Below are positions 11,386 to 21,490 of a stretch of DNA of 64,000 nucleotides, piece by piece (position 1 is the first letter of the stretch; each line of letters begins with the position of its first letter). Position numbers and translations under genes: made by a program. Origin of the DNA: Aradus depressus (lineage: Eukaryota > Arthropoda > Insecta > Hemiptera > Aradidae); the NCBI GenBank assembly GCA_963662175.1, contig OY759215.1, positions 49,803,213-49,867,212 of the forward strand, read 5' to 3'. Below the pieces are notes generated by a model. It saw only the letters and a program-made list of their open reading frames with translations. It searched no databases and had not been told where the DNA came from.

Positions 11386-12531
11386 ATGGACATTGAAATA
11401 GAGGCCTTAGAAAATTCATCTACTCAAGGAGACGACAGTAGAAGCGGTGACCCCTCCAGACTCCGCCGCAAGCGAACCTATACTAGGAAGACCACGAGTA
11501 CAGATTCACCCCACAGCAAGCAGGCAAGAGCGGTATCAGGAGGAGGAGACACCACTGAGGATGAACCGAACCTTCCCCCTCCATCCACATCTCAGCAGCC
11601 ACAGCAACAGAACCAACAGCCCGCACTTCAGATCCCTAAACCGCCTCCTATAATGGTCAAAAATATACTAAACTATAAAAACTTCTGCTCCTCCATTATC
11701 CGGACTGTTGGTGAAGCAACATTTACATGCCGGTCTCGTTTAAATGATCTCGTTATTTACTCTAGAGACAGCGAAGCCTTCAGAAAAATAGTGAGACATT
11801 TGGAACAAACTGAAGCTGATTTTCATTGCTATCAGCTTCGTGAGGACAAATCATATCGCGTGGTGATAAGGGGCTTACATCACACCACGACACCAGAAGA
11901 AATAAAGTGTGCACTGTTCCAGAAGCACGGGTTTCAGGTGAAGAACGTGCATAACGTTCGGCATCCAATTTTTAAGACGCCGCTCCCCCTCTACTTCGTG
12001 GATTTGGCCATATCCGAAAAGAGCAAAGAAATATTTAAGTTACAGCACTTGCTGTATATGAGAATACAAGTAGAGGAACCACATCGCCGTAGAGACATCC
12101 CTCAGTGCACGAAATGTCAGGAGTATGGCCATACTCATTCATACTGCCACCATCCCCCCAGGTGCGTGAAATGCCCAGGCAATCATCCCACGGCCAACTG
12201 TCCGAAGAAAGACAGAACAGAACCCGCTGTCTGCGTTCTTTGTGGAGATAATCATCCTGCAAACTACAGGGGTTGTCAGATCCATAGAGAGCTGCAGGAC
12301 CTCCGGAAAAAGAGGCAAGCGACAGCCAAACCCCCGGAGAAAACACCGATGGCTCCTCCAGCAGTTCCACTTCTGCCAATGAGGCCAGCTCCTCGACCAG
12401 CACCCCCACCCAGACCTCAGCCAGCAGCAGCCCGTCAGCCCAGGACCACCTCCTCACTGCCTAGGACCTACGCCCAGGTGGCCAGCCCACCCCGACCACA
12501 GCTACCTCCTCAGCCTTCTACCTCTCACTAA
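11386..12531 (+). CDS. Jockey ORF1 (Gag-like nucleic-acid-binding protein), copy 1
   Basis: 381 codons. The N-terminus is basic, with Ser/Pro/Gln-rich low complexity to about residue 90. A PRE_C2HC-type region follows at about 159-226. Three cysteine knuckles come next: C241-x2-C-x4-H-x4-C254, C260-x2-C-x3-H-x4-C272 and a third at C283-C297 (CVLCGDNHPANYRGC). A Pro-rich tail ends the frame. Such proteins coat the retrotransposon RNA. The frame stops at TAA 12529-12531, whereas copy 2 reads on for 59 more codons. The same frame stays open after the stop and keeps the conserved C-terminal residues up to the ORF2 start, so this is a premature stop in a once-longer gene. Confidence 0.9.
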   Translation: MDIEIEALENSSTQGDDSRSGDPSRLRRKRTYTRKTTSTDSPHSKQARAVSGGGDTTEDEPNLPPPSTSQQPQQQNQQPALQIPKPPPIMVKNILNYKNFCSSIIRTVGEATFTCRSRLNDLVIYSRDSEAFRKIVRHLEQTEADFHCYQLREDKSYRVVIRGLHHTTTPEEIKCALFQKHGFQVKNVHNVRHPIFKTPLPLYFVDLAISEKSKEIFKLQHLLYMRIQVEEPHRRRDIPQCTKCQEYGHTHSYCHHPPRCVKCPGNHPTANCPKKDRTEPAVCVLCGDNHPANYRGCQIHRELQDLRKKRQATAKPPEKTPMAPPAVPLLPMRPAPRPAPPPRPQPAAARQPRTTSSLPRTYAQVASPPRPQLPPQPSTSH

Positions 12532-12704
12532 CTACAGCCTCACAACCTTCCCTATCCTCACCCATCCAGCCAGCTCCCTACATCCTCAACCCCTGATGTT
12601 ATCAGTCACCTCACCTCCTTTCTCAATGACTTTAAGTCGTTAATCACCCCTCTTATATCAATGTTAAGCCTCCTCGTCTCTAAACTCCTACCCGAATCCT
12701 CCCG

Positions 12705-15030
12705 ATGATCCCTTTAAATTCCTTTCCTCTCCAGATCCTCCTTTGGAATTCGAATGGGCTGCTACCCCATAGACAAGAACTAGAACTACTACTAACTGAC
12801 AGACATGTAGACATCGCTCTCATTACGGAAACCCACTTGACAACCAGCCTGTACTTCAGTATCCCAGGATACCGGAGCTACAGGTCTGACTACCCAGGAG
12901 ATAGGGCCCGAGGTGGCGTACTCATCCTTATCAAACAATCCTTATCCCATCACCTTTTCTCCTCACAGGCTACAGAATCATTCCAAATTGCTACGATCTC
13001 CTTGTCACTTTTTCCCTTCCCTGTCACTATCTCGGCAGTATATTGTACTCCTAGTAAACTCATTCCCCATCACGAGTTCCTCACCCTTTTCCGGTCCCTG
13101 GGCCCTCGCTTCATCGTTGGTGGTGACTTCAATGCGAAGCATCACCAGTGGGGAAGCAGGGTTCCAAATTCCCGAGGACGAATCCTGAATGATGTTATTA
13201 ACACCCAACACTACGACCTCTACTCCCCCGGCTCTCCCACCTATTGGCCTACTGATCCTAACCGCAACCCAGACCTCGTAGACTTCTTCGTTGGATCTGG
13301 CACAGGAGCCCTATTCTCCTCTACCTATTCCTTCCCCGACTTATCCTCAGACCATAGTCATGTTCTCCTCACCGTTGGTCTAACCCCGTTATCTGTCCCA
13401 TCAAAACCTTCCTTAACTCCCGGCCCAGTGAATTGGGACCTCTTCAGAACCTCCTTAGAAAACCAAATTGACCTAAATGTAATCCTTAAAACCCCTGAGG
13501 ACTTAGATGAAGCCGTACAAAAATTCACTAAAGCCATACAGGACTGTGCTTGGAACGCTTCATCTACTCCTACTCCTCCTACAGTTTCAAACCCGAACCC
13601 TCCTCTTCATCGCCACATCCAACTTCTCCTTTCAGAAAAACGCCGCGCTCGTGCCCTATGGCAACGAACACGGTATCCTTCCGACAAAACTGCCTTCAAT
13701 AACCTTTCCCGAAACCTCAAAATCCAACTGTCACAATTCCGCTCAGAAAAATATAATGAATACGTAGCTTCACTTTCCACCAAAGATAATTCCCTGTGGT
13801 CAGCAACCCAAAAAATCCTAAAATATCGTCCTTTATCTTATCCCATCAAGCATAATGGCTCCTGGGTCAGATCCGACGAGGAGAAGGCTCAGTTTCTTGC
13901 CTCTCACCTCAGTAAGACTTTCACACCCTATCCAGATTCCAACGCCCTTCATACTTCAGAAGTGGAAGAGTTCCTTACCATTCCACTGCCTCTCTCCCCT
14001 CCTCCTAAGGCCTTTCATCCCTCAGAAGTACAACACATCCTAAATAAAACCCCAATCCGTAAGTCTCCTGGATTTGACCTAATTACAGGGAAAATCCTAC
14101 GAAACCTACCCCGCAAAGCTGTCCTATTCTTCACCCTTTTATACAACTCAGTCCTCAGAACTACCTACTTTCCTGTCCAATGGAAGTATTCCATCCTTAT
14201 TGTTATTTCCAAACCCAACAAACCTCTCTCCGATGTCTCTTCCTACCGTCCTATTAGCCTGCTTCCAATTCTTTCAAAAATCCTTGAAAAACTCTTGTTG
14301 AAACGTCTTATCCCAATCCTTGAATCCCAGTCAATCTTACCCGAACATCAGTTCGGATTTCGTCCTCAACATTCCACTACCCAACAGTGTTTTCGGGTTG
14401 TCGATTGCATTTCTAATGCATTGGAACGCAAGCAGTATTGCACGGGAGCCTTTCTCGATGTGGCGCAAGCCTTTGATCGAGTATGGCACCCGGGGCTGCT
14501 CTTCAAACTGAAACCCTTCCTTCCCAGTACCTACTTCCTCATCCTCAAATCCTACCTTAGTGAACGCCATTTCAAGGTCCGAGTAGGCTCTGAATACTCG
14601 GAACTCATGCCTATCCTGGCCGGTGTCCCACAAGGTAGTATCCTCGGTCCCATCCTTTATAATACATATACTGCCGATTTTCCTACCCATCCTCAGACAT
14701 TACTCACGACTTACGCTGACGACACAGCAATCATGTCTACCAGTCCTGATCCCGGCGTAGCCTCACTTGTCCTTCAGGAGCACCTCACTGAAATAGAGAG
14801 ATGGTGCAAGCTCTGGAGAATTAAGTTGAATGAGCAGAAATGCGTTCAAGTCACATTTACCCTACGCCGCCAATCCTGTCCTCCAATCACCATTAACAAC
14901 ATCCTGATTCCCTCTTCCAACCAAGTCCGCTACCTCGGGTTTTACCTAGACAGTAGACTGACGTGGAACCCACATACACGACTTAAACGACAAGAACTGA
15001 ATCGAAGATACGGACTGTTACGTCGACTAC
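12705..15030 (+). pseudogene. Jockey ORF2 5' part: endonuclease and reverse transcriptase, copy 1
   Basis: Encodes an APE-type endonuclease (WNSNG near residue 14, TETH at 41, GGDFNA at about 139, SSDH at 215). The reverse transcriptase follows: SSYRPISLLP, QFGFRP, FLDVAQAFD with its catalytic Asp, VPQGSILGP, YADD and YLGFYLD. The start overlaps the ancestral ORF1 end as ATGA. The frame runs into the AGTAG element and stops at once, because the element's first bases AGTAG supply the TAG. The missing C-terminal part lies at 20973-21333. In copy 2 the same protein is intact at 902 residues. Confidence 0.93.
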
Positions 15031-15743
15031 AGTAGAAGGGAAATGGGGACTCTGGCGCAGTTGCCCCACATGACCTTTGACCCCACGGGGATCACGTGAC
15101 CCATCACCCCCCACCCTCCCCAGCTCCGAATCACCCACCATAGTACATCCCCAGCTCAATAAGTTTCCGCTCTCCCTCTAAACCCCAATAAGGTTCCACT
15201 CTCCCTGTAAACCTCAATGAGCCCCCCCCCCCCCCCCCCCAATTTTTTTTTTGGACCAGTTGCTCCTCATGACCTTTGACCCCACGTAACCCATCACCCC
15301 CACCACTCCCCCCCCCTCCCCGCTCCGAATCACTCACTATCGTATATCTCCAGCTCAATAAGTTTCCGCTCTCCCTCAAAACAATACTTTTCATTTTTAT
15401 CCCACCCATTTAGCGTGTTTTATTCAGTAATTTTTTTAAATATTGAATTTTTCTATAGTTTTATAAAAGATATATGTTGTTAACAAGAGTCAGCGATGGT
15501 TTGGCTAGGCTATCTTCGGGTACGCTCGGCTATCATCGGGTACGTTCGGCTATCATCTGCTTCCTTCAAGTGCCACCATTGTACATCCCCAGCTCAATAA
15601 GTTTCCGCTCTCCCTCTCTACCCCACCCCTCTTTCATTTTATTTATCTAATTAGCCCACTAGCGCTCCCAAGCGTCTAGAAATCAAATTATTATTGATAT
15701 TAAAACAATTAGGTGTGACTTCTTAAGAAAAAAAATAACTCTT

Positions 15744-15818
15744 GTCCTTACGAGATTCGAACTCACCACCTTCCGTATGCGGGAGGTTGGCTTGCTAACC
15801 CCTCGTCTATCGTGACAT
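15744..15818 (-). other. tRNA-like segment inside inverted repeat
   Basis: On the minus strand it reads GTCACGATAGACGAGG, then GGGTTAGCAAGCC (A-box-like), a potential anticodon-type hairpin, and GTGAGTTCGAATC (B box). The ends TGTC-ACGA and TCGT-GACA can pair like an acceptor stem with a small bulge. The same segment occurs at 36366-36436 (minus), 44698-44764 (plus) and 50290-50356 (plus), always inside AGTAG-element repeats. I do not call it a functional tRNA gene: the anticodon stem varies between copies. Confidence 0.5.
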
Positions 15819-16181
15819 AGATGTTCAAGAGTGCTAAAATCTAGGTATATAACGTTCGTTATACATTTTCAGATATCAAGTAACCATTTTGATATTTTTT
15901 TAAGACTGATTTCGTGACCTTGAACAGGCACTTGCGTGATCTAGCATGTCGAACCCTGCATTCGTGTAGCCTACCTTATCATGTCCTAGCATCATCATCA
16001 TCATCATCATTGTATTCAGTATTATTTTAAACTGGAGTATTATGATGGAAAAATCGCCTACCTACACTTTTGAGCATGCCGTCCTTCGGTGCCTTGAATA
16101 GTATTGCATTTAAAAATATAATTCAAAGCTCGTCATATTGAGTATGTTGTCCGATTGGAGTAATATGTGCGAAAAAACATA

Positions 16182-17758
16182 CACTCTATCAAAAAATTCT
16201 GTGAACACTCACCTGGGTTTCCTTCAATTTGTTATTGTGGGTATAGGAAAAAAATGTTCACAAGGAAATTACACTTGTTTAACACAATAATCAATAAACA
16301 CTTCATTTCCCAAAAAATAACACAAAATATTATTCAACAATATGCAAAAAAAGTCTGTGAACACATTATAATATGAGGTAATTATTTTTTTAAATCAATA
16401 ATAATAAATGTTTTAGAAGCTGGTAGGCCCTCCTTTGTTCTTTATAACTTCTATTAATCTTTTTTTCATGGATCCTACTAATCTTGAAGTCACTTTTTCG
16501 GAAATTGTGCCCCATTCTTCTGCAACGGCTGCTTTCAGTTCTGATTTGTTTTTCACGCCACGTACTCTTATTCGGCGTTTAATTTCATCCCATAAATGTT
16601 CTATGGGATTAAGGTCTGGGGACTGGGGAGGAGTATTAAGGCGTCGGGGTGCGTTATACAGAAGCCACTCCTTAACTAAATGCTGTGTGCTTGGGGTCAT
16701 TATCCTGCTGGAACAGAAATGTTCTTTCCAACCCCAATTTCTCGGCACTTTTCTTTAAATGATTTCTTAATATTTCAATATACACATACTTGTCCATTAT
16801 TCCATCAATAACATAGAGATTTCCAACTCCTCTACTACTCATACATCCCCAGACCATAATACCACCACCTCCATGTTTCATTGTGGATCGTAAATTTTTT
16901 TGTTTTAAAGCCTCCTTTGCTTTTCGCCACACTTTTTGTCGTCCATCTGATCCAAACACACTAAATTTACACTATCAGAGAAAATGATTGACTGCCAAAA
17001 CATTTGAGGCTTTTGAACAAATTCTTTTGCGAACTGTAAACGGCGCTTACGGTTCATTTCACTTATAAATGGTTTCTTCCAAGGAACCCTACCATTATAA
17101 CCATTCTCATGTAACCTGTTTCTTATGGTTTGAGGTGTTACTGTTACGCCATAGTCACGTAACAAGATTTGTGCAATTTTTGGCGCACTGGTACTGGGTT
17201 CATCACGAACAGTTTTTAAGATTTCCCGTGTGTGAAGGCGATTTAACTTGGTAGGGCGTCCACATCGTGGTCTGCTGGAAGCACAGCCTAATTCATTGAA
17301 TCTTTAAATAATATTATGCACTGTAGAAGGATTTTTCTTTACTATTTTGCCTATTTCGCGAATACTTCTTCCTTCGTTTCTTAACTTAACAATCAATTCA
17401 CGAACTGCTACTTGCACTTCCATATTGATGGCTTAATAAATACTACTGAGCACTTCCATTGATAGGAGACAGTTGTTATGAAGCTAATCCCTTCTTGTTG
17501 TTTGGCTGTAGGCTCATCTCTGTTTATATAGGTACATGTTCACAGACTTTTTTTGCCCTTAAGGGACGTTATTTCCAATTAAAATTTTATTATACTATAT
17601 AGTTGAATAATATTTTGTGTTATCTTTTGGGAAATAAAGTGTTTATTGATTATTGTGTTAAACAAGTGTAATTTCCTTGTGAACATTTTTTTCCTATGCC
17701 CACAATTACAAATTGAAGGAAACCCAGGTGAGTGTTCACAGAATTTTTTGATAGAGTG
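16182..17758 (-). mobile_element. Tc1/mariner-like DNA transposon
   Basis: CACTCTATCAAAAAATTCTG at the left end is the inverse of the right end (…TTTTTTGATAGAGTG), and the inverted repeats extend roughly 180 bp. TA flanks both ends (16180-16181 and 17759-17760). The opposite inverted repeat of AGTAG element 1 (about 20068-20080) still shows the empty site with a single TA, which proves both boundaries. A broken transposase gene fills the middle. Confidence 0.95.
16413..17423 (-). pseudogene. Tc1-type transposase, broken
   Basis: Starting at ATG 17423-17421 the frame opens with the paired-like helix-turn-helix (RSIREIGKIV, then STVHNII) and GRPTKL. It continues through NRLHENG and the first catalytic region (IIFSD), MVWGCMSS, QQDNDPKHT (second Asp) and SPDLNPIEHLWDEIK (third acidic residue), ending GGPTSF at 16413. 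These are the DDE blocks of a Tc1-family transposase that cuts and rejoins its inverted repeats. Three lesions are visible: an in-frame TAA at 17306-17304, a frameshift near 16950 after the first Asp, and another near 16680 after the second. It cannot be active as it stands. Confidence 0.93.
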
Positions 17759-18011
17759 TATGTATTCAATTCCGAGCACGCTGTCCTTTGGTGTTATTTG
17801 TGAATTCTTGTTTTTTATTTTTTTAAATATCTACTATGGTTTGGAAATGACATTCGTATCTATAGGAATTAAGTCGTTGTTGACATGTCGAGATATTTGG
17901 GGATTATTTCTCTCGTGACCCTGAACAGGCACCTGCATGTTCAAACATGTTGAGACCTGCAGTCCCTCCCTCCCTCTTTTTATCGATTACTGCGCATGCG
18001 CAGAGTCGGTC

Positions 18012-18096
18012 TATATAAGGAGCAGGTCTCTATGGGGGAGCTCATTCTTCAGTGCTATTGAAGAGATCTATGTACTAGTTTGCTGCTACAGTAAGT
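18012..18096 (+). promoter_or_regulatory. Core promoter and splice donor inside AGTAG element 1
   Basis: TATATAAGG (18012-18020) is followed by TCATTC at 18042-18047. That matches the arthropod initiator TCA(G/T)T(C/T), with its A at 18044, 30 bases after the T that begins TATAAGG. A perfect donor GTAAGT starts at 18091, so a first exon of about 47 nt is predicted. The zinc-finger frame begins at 18382. I could not identify the matching acceptor with confidence. Confidence 0.6.
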
Positions 18097-18381
18097 ACTT
18101 TGTACAATTATTTGATTTCCTCTTAATTATATTTCGGAGTGTTATATATATTGGGTTTTCTCTTTAGTTCTGTTTCATATCTATGTAAATTAATTAGTTT
18201 CGTTCATTGTTTTCTCAAATTTGTTTCGTTTATTGTTTATATAGTTAAATTTCAAATTTGTTTCGTTCGTGTTATATTTCGTTTTATATTTTTTACATTT
18301 ATAAAAAAGTTTGGTTCATTGTTACATATATATTCGTTCATTTTTTTTTTTTCTTTAATACGTGTTTGATTGGGCTTAAAT

Positions 18382-19219
18382 ATGGAAGGTGATAGCGAAG
18401 TGTTTTTTCATATTTGTAAATTCTGTGGGATGTCTTTTAATATATCATTGCACTAGACATGAACATACATGTGGACAATTATCGAACGATGACGGGTTTA
18501 ATGCAATTGCCGACACTATCTGTGAAAATTGTGGCAAAATATTTTCTCGGACAGACAGCAGGATGAGACATGAAGTAGGTTGTTATGGGAGCAATTCCAA
18601 CTTAACTTGTAAATATTGTAGTTGCACGTTCTCAAACCGCATATTGCACGAAAAACATGAAAATGCTTGTTCTGACGAACCTCCTAATAAAAGACAACGG
18701 AAAACTATTAAAGAACTGTTAGCCTCTAGACCGGATAATCAAGGAATAACCGAATACGAGACTGCTTTCGGAGGAGAATTAAAATCATTTTTTATTCGCA
18801 ATGAAAATTTTACCGATATCAACAGTTTCCTTACAGCAGTTAATGATAAAATAGTAACAAAACTTAATGAAACCCTAGACCGGCATAAATCTCTCAAATT
18901 CAATTTATTTTTAGATATTGAATTAATTAATCAAACTTGTGAAATATTAACAGCTTCACTAAAAACAAAAAATTCATCTTTATTTATAGAATCCAACATT
19001 AACACAATTTTGGAAAATCAATATAATAAATTAATAAAAGAGTTGGAAGACATTGAGACCAAGAAAAGCGGGTGGAAATTGTATATAATTAATGGTCTCA
19101 GGATACGAACATCCAAGAATAAACCTTTACGAGGGAAATCATATATAGATTTACCACCACCTAATAGAAACGCTTTTCGTTTTAAAAATAAGTTTATTTA
19201 CTATTGTTCTTTTTATTAA
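18382..19219 (+). pseudogene. C2H2 zinc-finger protein of AGTAG element 1, frameshifted and truncated
   Basis: ATG at 18382 opens MEGDSEVFFHICKFCGMSF, a first C2H-type finger. That frame ends at TAG 18454-18456 in the middle of the finger, and the remainder (RHEHTC) continues in another frame, so a frameshift is present. Two more fingers follow (CENCGKIFSRTDSRMRHEVGC and CKYCSCTFSN-x6-HEKHENAC), then a basic KRQRKT stretch. An alpha-rich region rich in Asn/Leu ends in SGWKLY and PLRGKSYIDLPP. From memory of arthropod proteins, fingers followed by a PLRG-SYI-LP motif precede a B-family DNA polymerase in large selfish elements; here no polymerase follows. The polymerase link is inference. Confidence 0.55.
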
Positions 19220-19254
19220 ACTATATAAAGGTAAAGCTGGTTATTTTGTTGAGG

Positions 19255-19435
19255 TAGCTTTCATTGGAATGGTTAGGAAAACTATAAACGCCTGCAGGTT
19301 GTGGGGATGAAGGCTTGGAGAGGCTATTGACGCACGCAGGTCGTATGAGTGAAGGTTTGGAGAGGTTATAGACGCCCGCAGACCATGATTGTGTAAATGC
19401 CTGCAGGTTGGGGAAAGTTTTAGACTCACGCAGAC
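19255..19435 (+). repeat. Minisatellite-like GCCTGCAG/ACGCACGCAG repeats
   Basis: Several diverged units of roughly 45-50 bp each contain GGTTTGGAGAGG and a GACGCACGCAGGTCG-like block. The same sequence occurs in reverse at about 45765-45860 inside AGTAG element 2, which ties the interiors of the two elements together. Confidence 0.7.
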
Positions 19436-19868
19436 AATTTCTTTTTTTTTTTTTTAATGAAAGCTACTTCAACCATTCCTCCTCGACGCACCTTCACCTT
19501 GACGCGGTGGGGAGGCTTTCTACTAAGAAAGGTGCTTATATGAATCTAACAATTTAGTTCTGTTTCAGTAAATAAAGAATGTTTTACAAAACAAGAACCC
19601 ATTCATGATGACCAGATGACTAGAAAGACACTGAACCGATCTCCGAAAAAAAACAATGAGACGGATATAAAACGCAGTATGAGCAATGGAAGAATCAAGA
19701 AAACATTGAAAATATAATATGAAATACAATATACAAAAATGTATGTAAATGAGACTGAATAAAAATTCATATCTACTTTAAAAAATTAAGTGTATTTTTT
19801 ATTCTTGTAAAAATATCCTAAAATTCGTATTCTCTGTGTATATGATGGTGAAGTATGCCTGCAACAAC

Positions 19869-20966
19869 AGGTCTCGACATGCTTGATCATGCAGGTGCCT
19901 GTTTAGGGTCACCAAGAGAAATAATCCCCAAATATCTCGCCATGTTTGAACATGTCAACAACGACTTAATCCCTATAGATACGAAGGTCATTTCCAAACC
20001 ATAGTAGATATTTAAAAAAATAAAAAACAAGAATTCACAAATAACACCAAAGGACAGCGTGCTCGGAATTGAATACATATGTTTTTTTCGCACATATTAC
20101 TCCAATCGGACAACATACTCAATATGACGAGCTTTGAATTATATTTTTAAATGCAATACTATTCAAGGCACCGAAGGACGGCATGCTCAAAAGTGTAGGT
20201 AGGCGATTTTTCCATCATAATACTCCAGTTTAAAATAATACTGAATACAATGATGATGATGATGATGCTAGGACATGATAAGGTAGGCTACACGAATGCA
20301 GGGTTCGACATGCTAGATCACGCAAGTGCCTGTTCAAGGTCACGAAATCAGTCTTAAAAAATATCAAAATGGTTACTTGATATCTGAAAATATATCATGA
20401 TAGCGGAACGTACCCGATGATAGCCGAGCGTACCCGAAGATAGCCGAGCGTACCCGAAGATAGCCTAGCCAAACCATCGCTGACACTTGTTAACAACATA
20501 TATCTTTTATAAAACTATAGAAAAATTCAATATTTAAAAAAATTACTGAATAAAACACGCTAAATGGGTGGGATAAAAATGAAAAGTATTGTTTTGAGGG
20601 AGAGAGGAAACTTATTGAGCTGGGGATGTACGATAGTGAGTGATTCGGAGCGGGGGGGGGGGGGGGAGTGGTGGGGGTGATGGGTTACGTGGGGTCAAAG
20701 GTCATGAGGAGCAACTGGTCCAAAAACAGAATGGGGGGGGGGGGGGGGGGGGGGGGGGCTCATTGAGGTTTAGAGGGAGAGTGGAAACTTATTGAGGTTT
20801 AGAGGGAGAGGGGAAACTTATTGAGCTGGGGATGTACGATGGTGGGTGATTCGGAGCTGGGGAGGGTGGGGGAGTGTTGGTGGTGGAGGGTGATGGGCCA
20901 CGTGATCCCCGTGGGGTCAAAGGTCATGTGGGGCAACTGCGCCAGAGTCCCCATTTCCCTTCTACT
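19869..20966 (-). repeat. Right inverted repeat of AGTAG element 1
   Basis: Inverse of 15031-17962. Contains G homopolymer runs near 20650 and 20733, and keeps the unoccupied TA target of the Tc1-like element (about 20068-20080). Between 20395 and 20470 it has three or four GATAGCCGAGCGTACCCG repeats. Confidence 0.85.
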
Positions 20967-20972
20967 GACTAC

Positions 20973-21333
20973 TTGGACCAAAATCAAAACTAACAACAAA
21001 CTTACGATTTACAAGACCATTATACGTCCCATTTGGACGTACGGACTCGAACTTTGGGGTGCAGCTAAACAGTCGAACATCAATCGAATCCAAGCATTCC
21101 AGTCCAAACTCCTGCGACGAATTATAAACGCTCCTTTCTACATTACCAATAAAGTCCTACATAGACATCTCAATATTCCCACTGTCAACGAACTAATCCA
21201 ATCCCGATTCCAAACATTTCACAGAAACCTTTCTTATCATTCAAATCCTCTCGCTCAAGCCCTATCCTATCATTCCCATCCTGACAATCCTCCCCGCCGC
21301 TTGAACAGGAGGTGGCCTCGCGATCTTCTCTGA
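20973..21333 (+). pseudogene. Jockey ORF2 3' part, copy 1
   Basis: Continues the split ORF2 directly after the GACTAC duplication, with TIYKTIIRPIW, YGLELWG and LNRRWPRDLL blocks that match the C-terminus of copy 2. It ends earlier than copy 2 because a small deletion turns TCGGAG into TGAG. The 3' UTR follows, with a T-rich tract, AATAAA at about 21466 and the terminal A-run. Confidence 0.9.
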
Positions 21334-21490
21334 GGATAGTGAATGGTGAAAATTAACTTTCGAGGGAGTGTCAGCGCTGGCTGGCTTCTCCCATCAAGTG
21401 ACGTTATTTTTTTTTCTTTTGTCCACATATTTGCTCATTATGTGTGTATTGTATATAGATTGCAAATAAAATTAAAAAAAAAAAAAAAAC

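Larger units (their letters stand above)
15031..17962 (+). repeat. Left inverted repeat of AGTAG element 1
   Basis: Matches the right repeat (19869-20966) in reverse. The match runs from the terminus through G/C homopolymer runs, TACATCCCCAGCTCAATAAG, the GGTACGCTCGGCTATC repeats and the CATCATCATCATC run, to GAGACCTGC. It is interrupted by the Tc1-like element at 16182-17758. A further block (about 15590-15880) that includes a tRNA-like segment is present here and in element 2 but missing from the right repeat. Confidence 0.85.
15031..20966 (+). mobile_element. AGTAG element 1, Polinton/Maverick-like, non-autonomous (5.9 kb)
   Basis: It begins AGTAGAAGGGAAATGG and ends with the reverse complement CCATTTCCCTTCTACT. 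GACTAC flanks it on both sides (15025-15030 and 20967-20972), and the intact Jockey copy shows the unoccupied target. Inverted repeats exceed 1 kb. The 6-bp duplication, 5'-AG terminus and long repeats are those described for Polintons; IS3EU and Dada elements also give 6-bp or similar duplications and cannot be excluded. The interior holds one broken zinc-finger gene. No integrase, ATPase, protease or capsid gene is visible. Without the Tc1-like insertion it would be about 4.36 kb. Confidence 0.7.
11047..21490 (+). mobile_element. Jockey-clade non-LTR retrotransposon, copy 1 (split)
   Basis: Shows the 5' UTR, ORF1 (Gag), ORF2 (endonuclease and reverse transcriptase), 3' UTR with AATAAA at about 21466 and a terminal A-run. 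TTATTTTG occurs at 11039-11046 and again at 21491-21498, directly after the A-run, and is the likely target-site duplication. The copy is inactive: ORF1 has a premature stop and ORF2 is split by the element at 15031-20966. Without that insertion the copy would be about 4.5 kb, close to the intact copy at 37294-41924. Confidence 0.9.

Noticed and set aside
15131..15409. Minus-strand Gly-rich frame
   Set aside because: Translation of C/G homopolymer runs within the inverted repeat of AGTAG element 1; no matching frame elsewhere.
16435..17254. Plus-strand frames within the Tc1-like element
   Set aside because: Antisense shadows of the broken transposase.
20821..20972. Long frame starting in the AGTAG element and running into Jockey ORF2 (20821-21333)
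   Set aside because: Only the part after 20972 is Jockey protein. The upstream part is an accidental reading of the inverted repeat.
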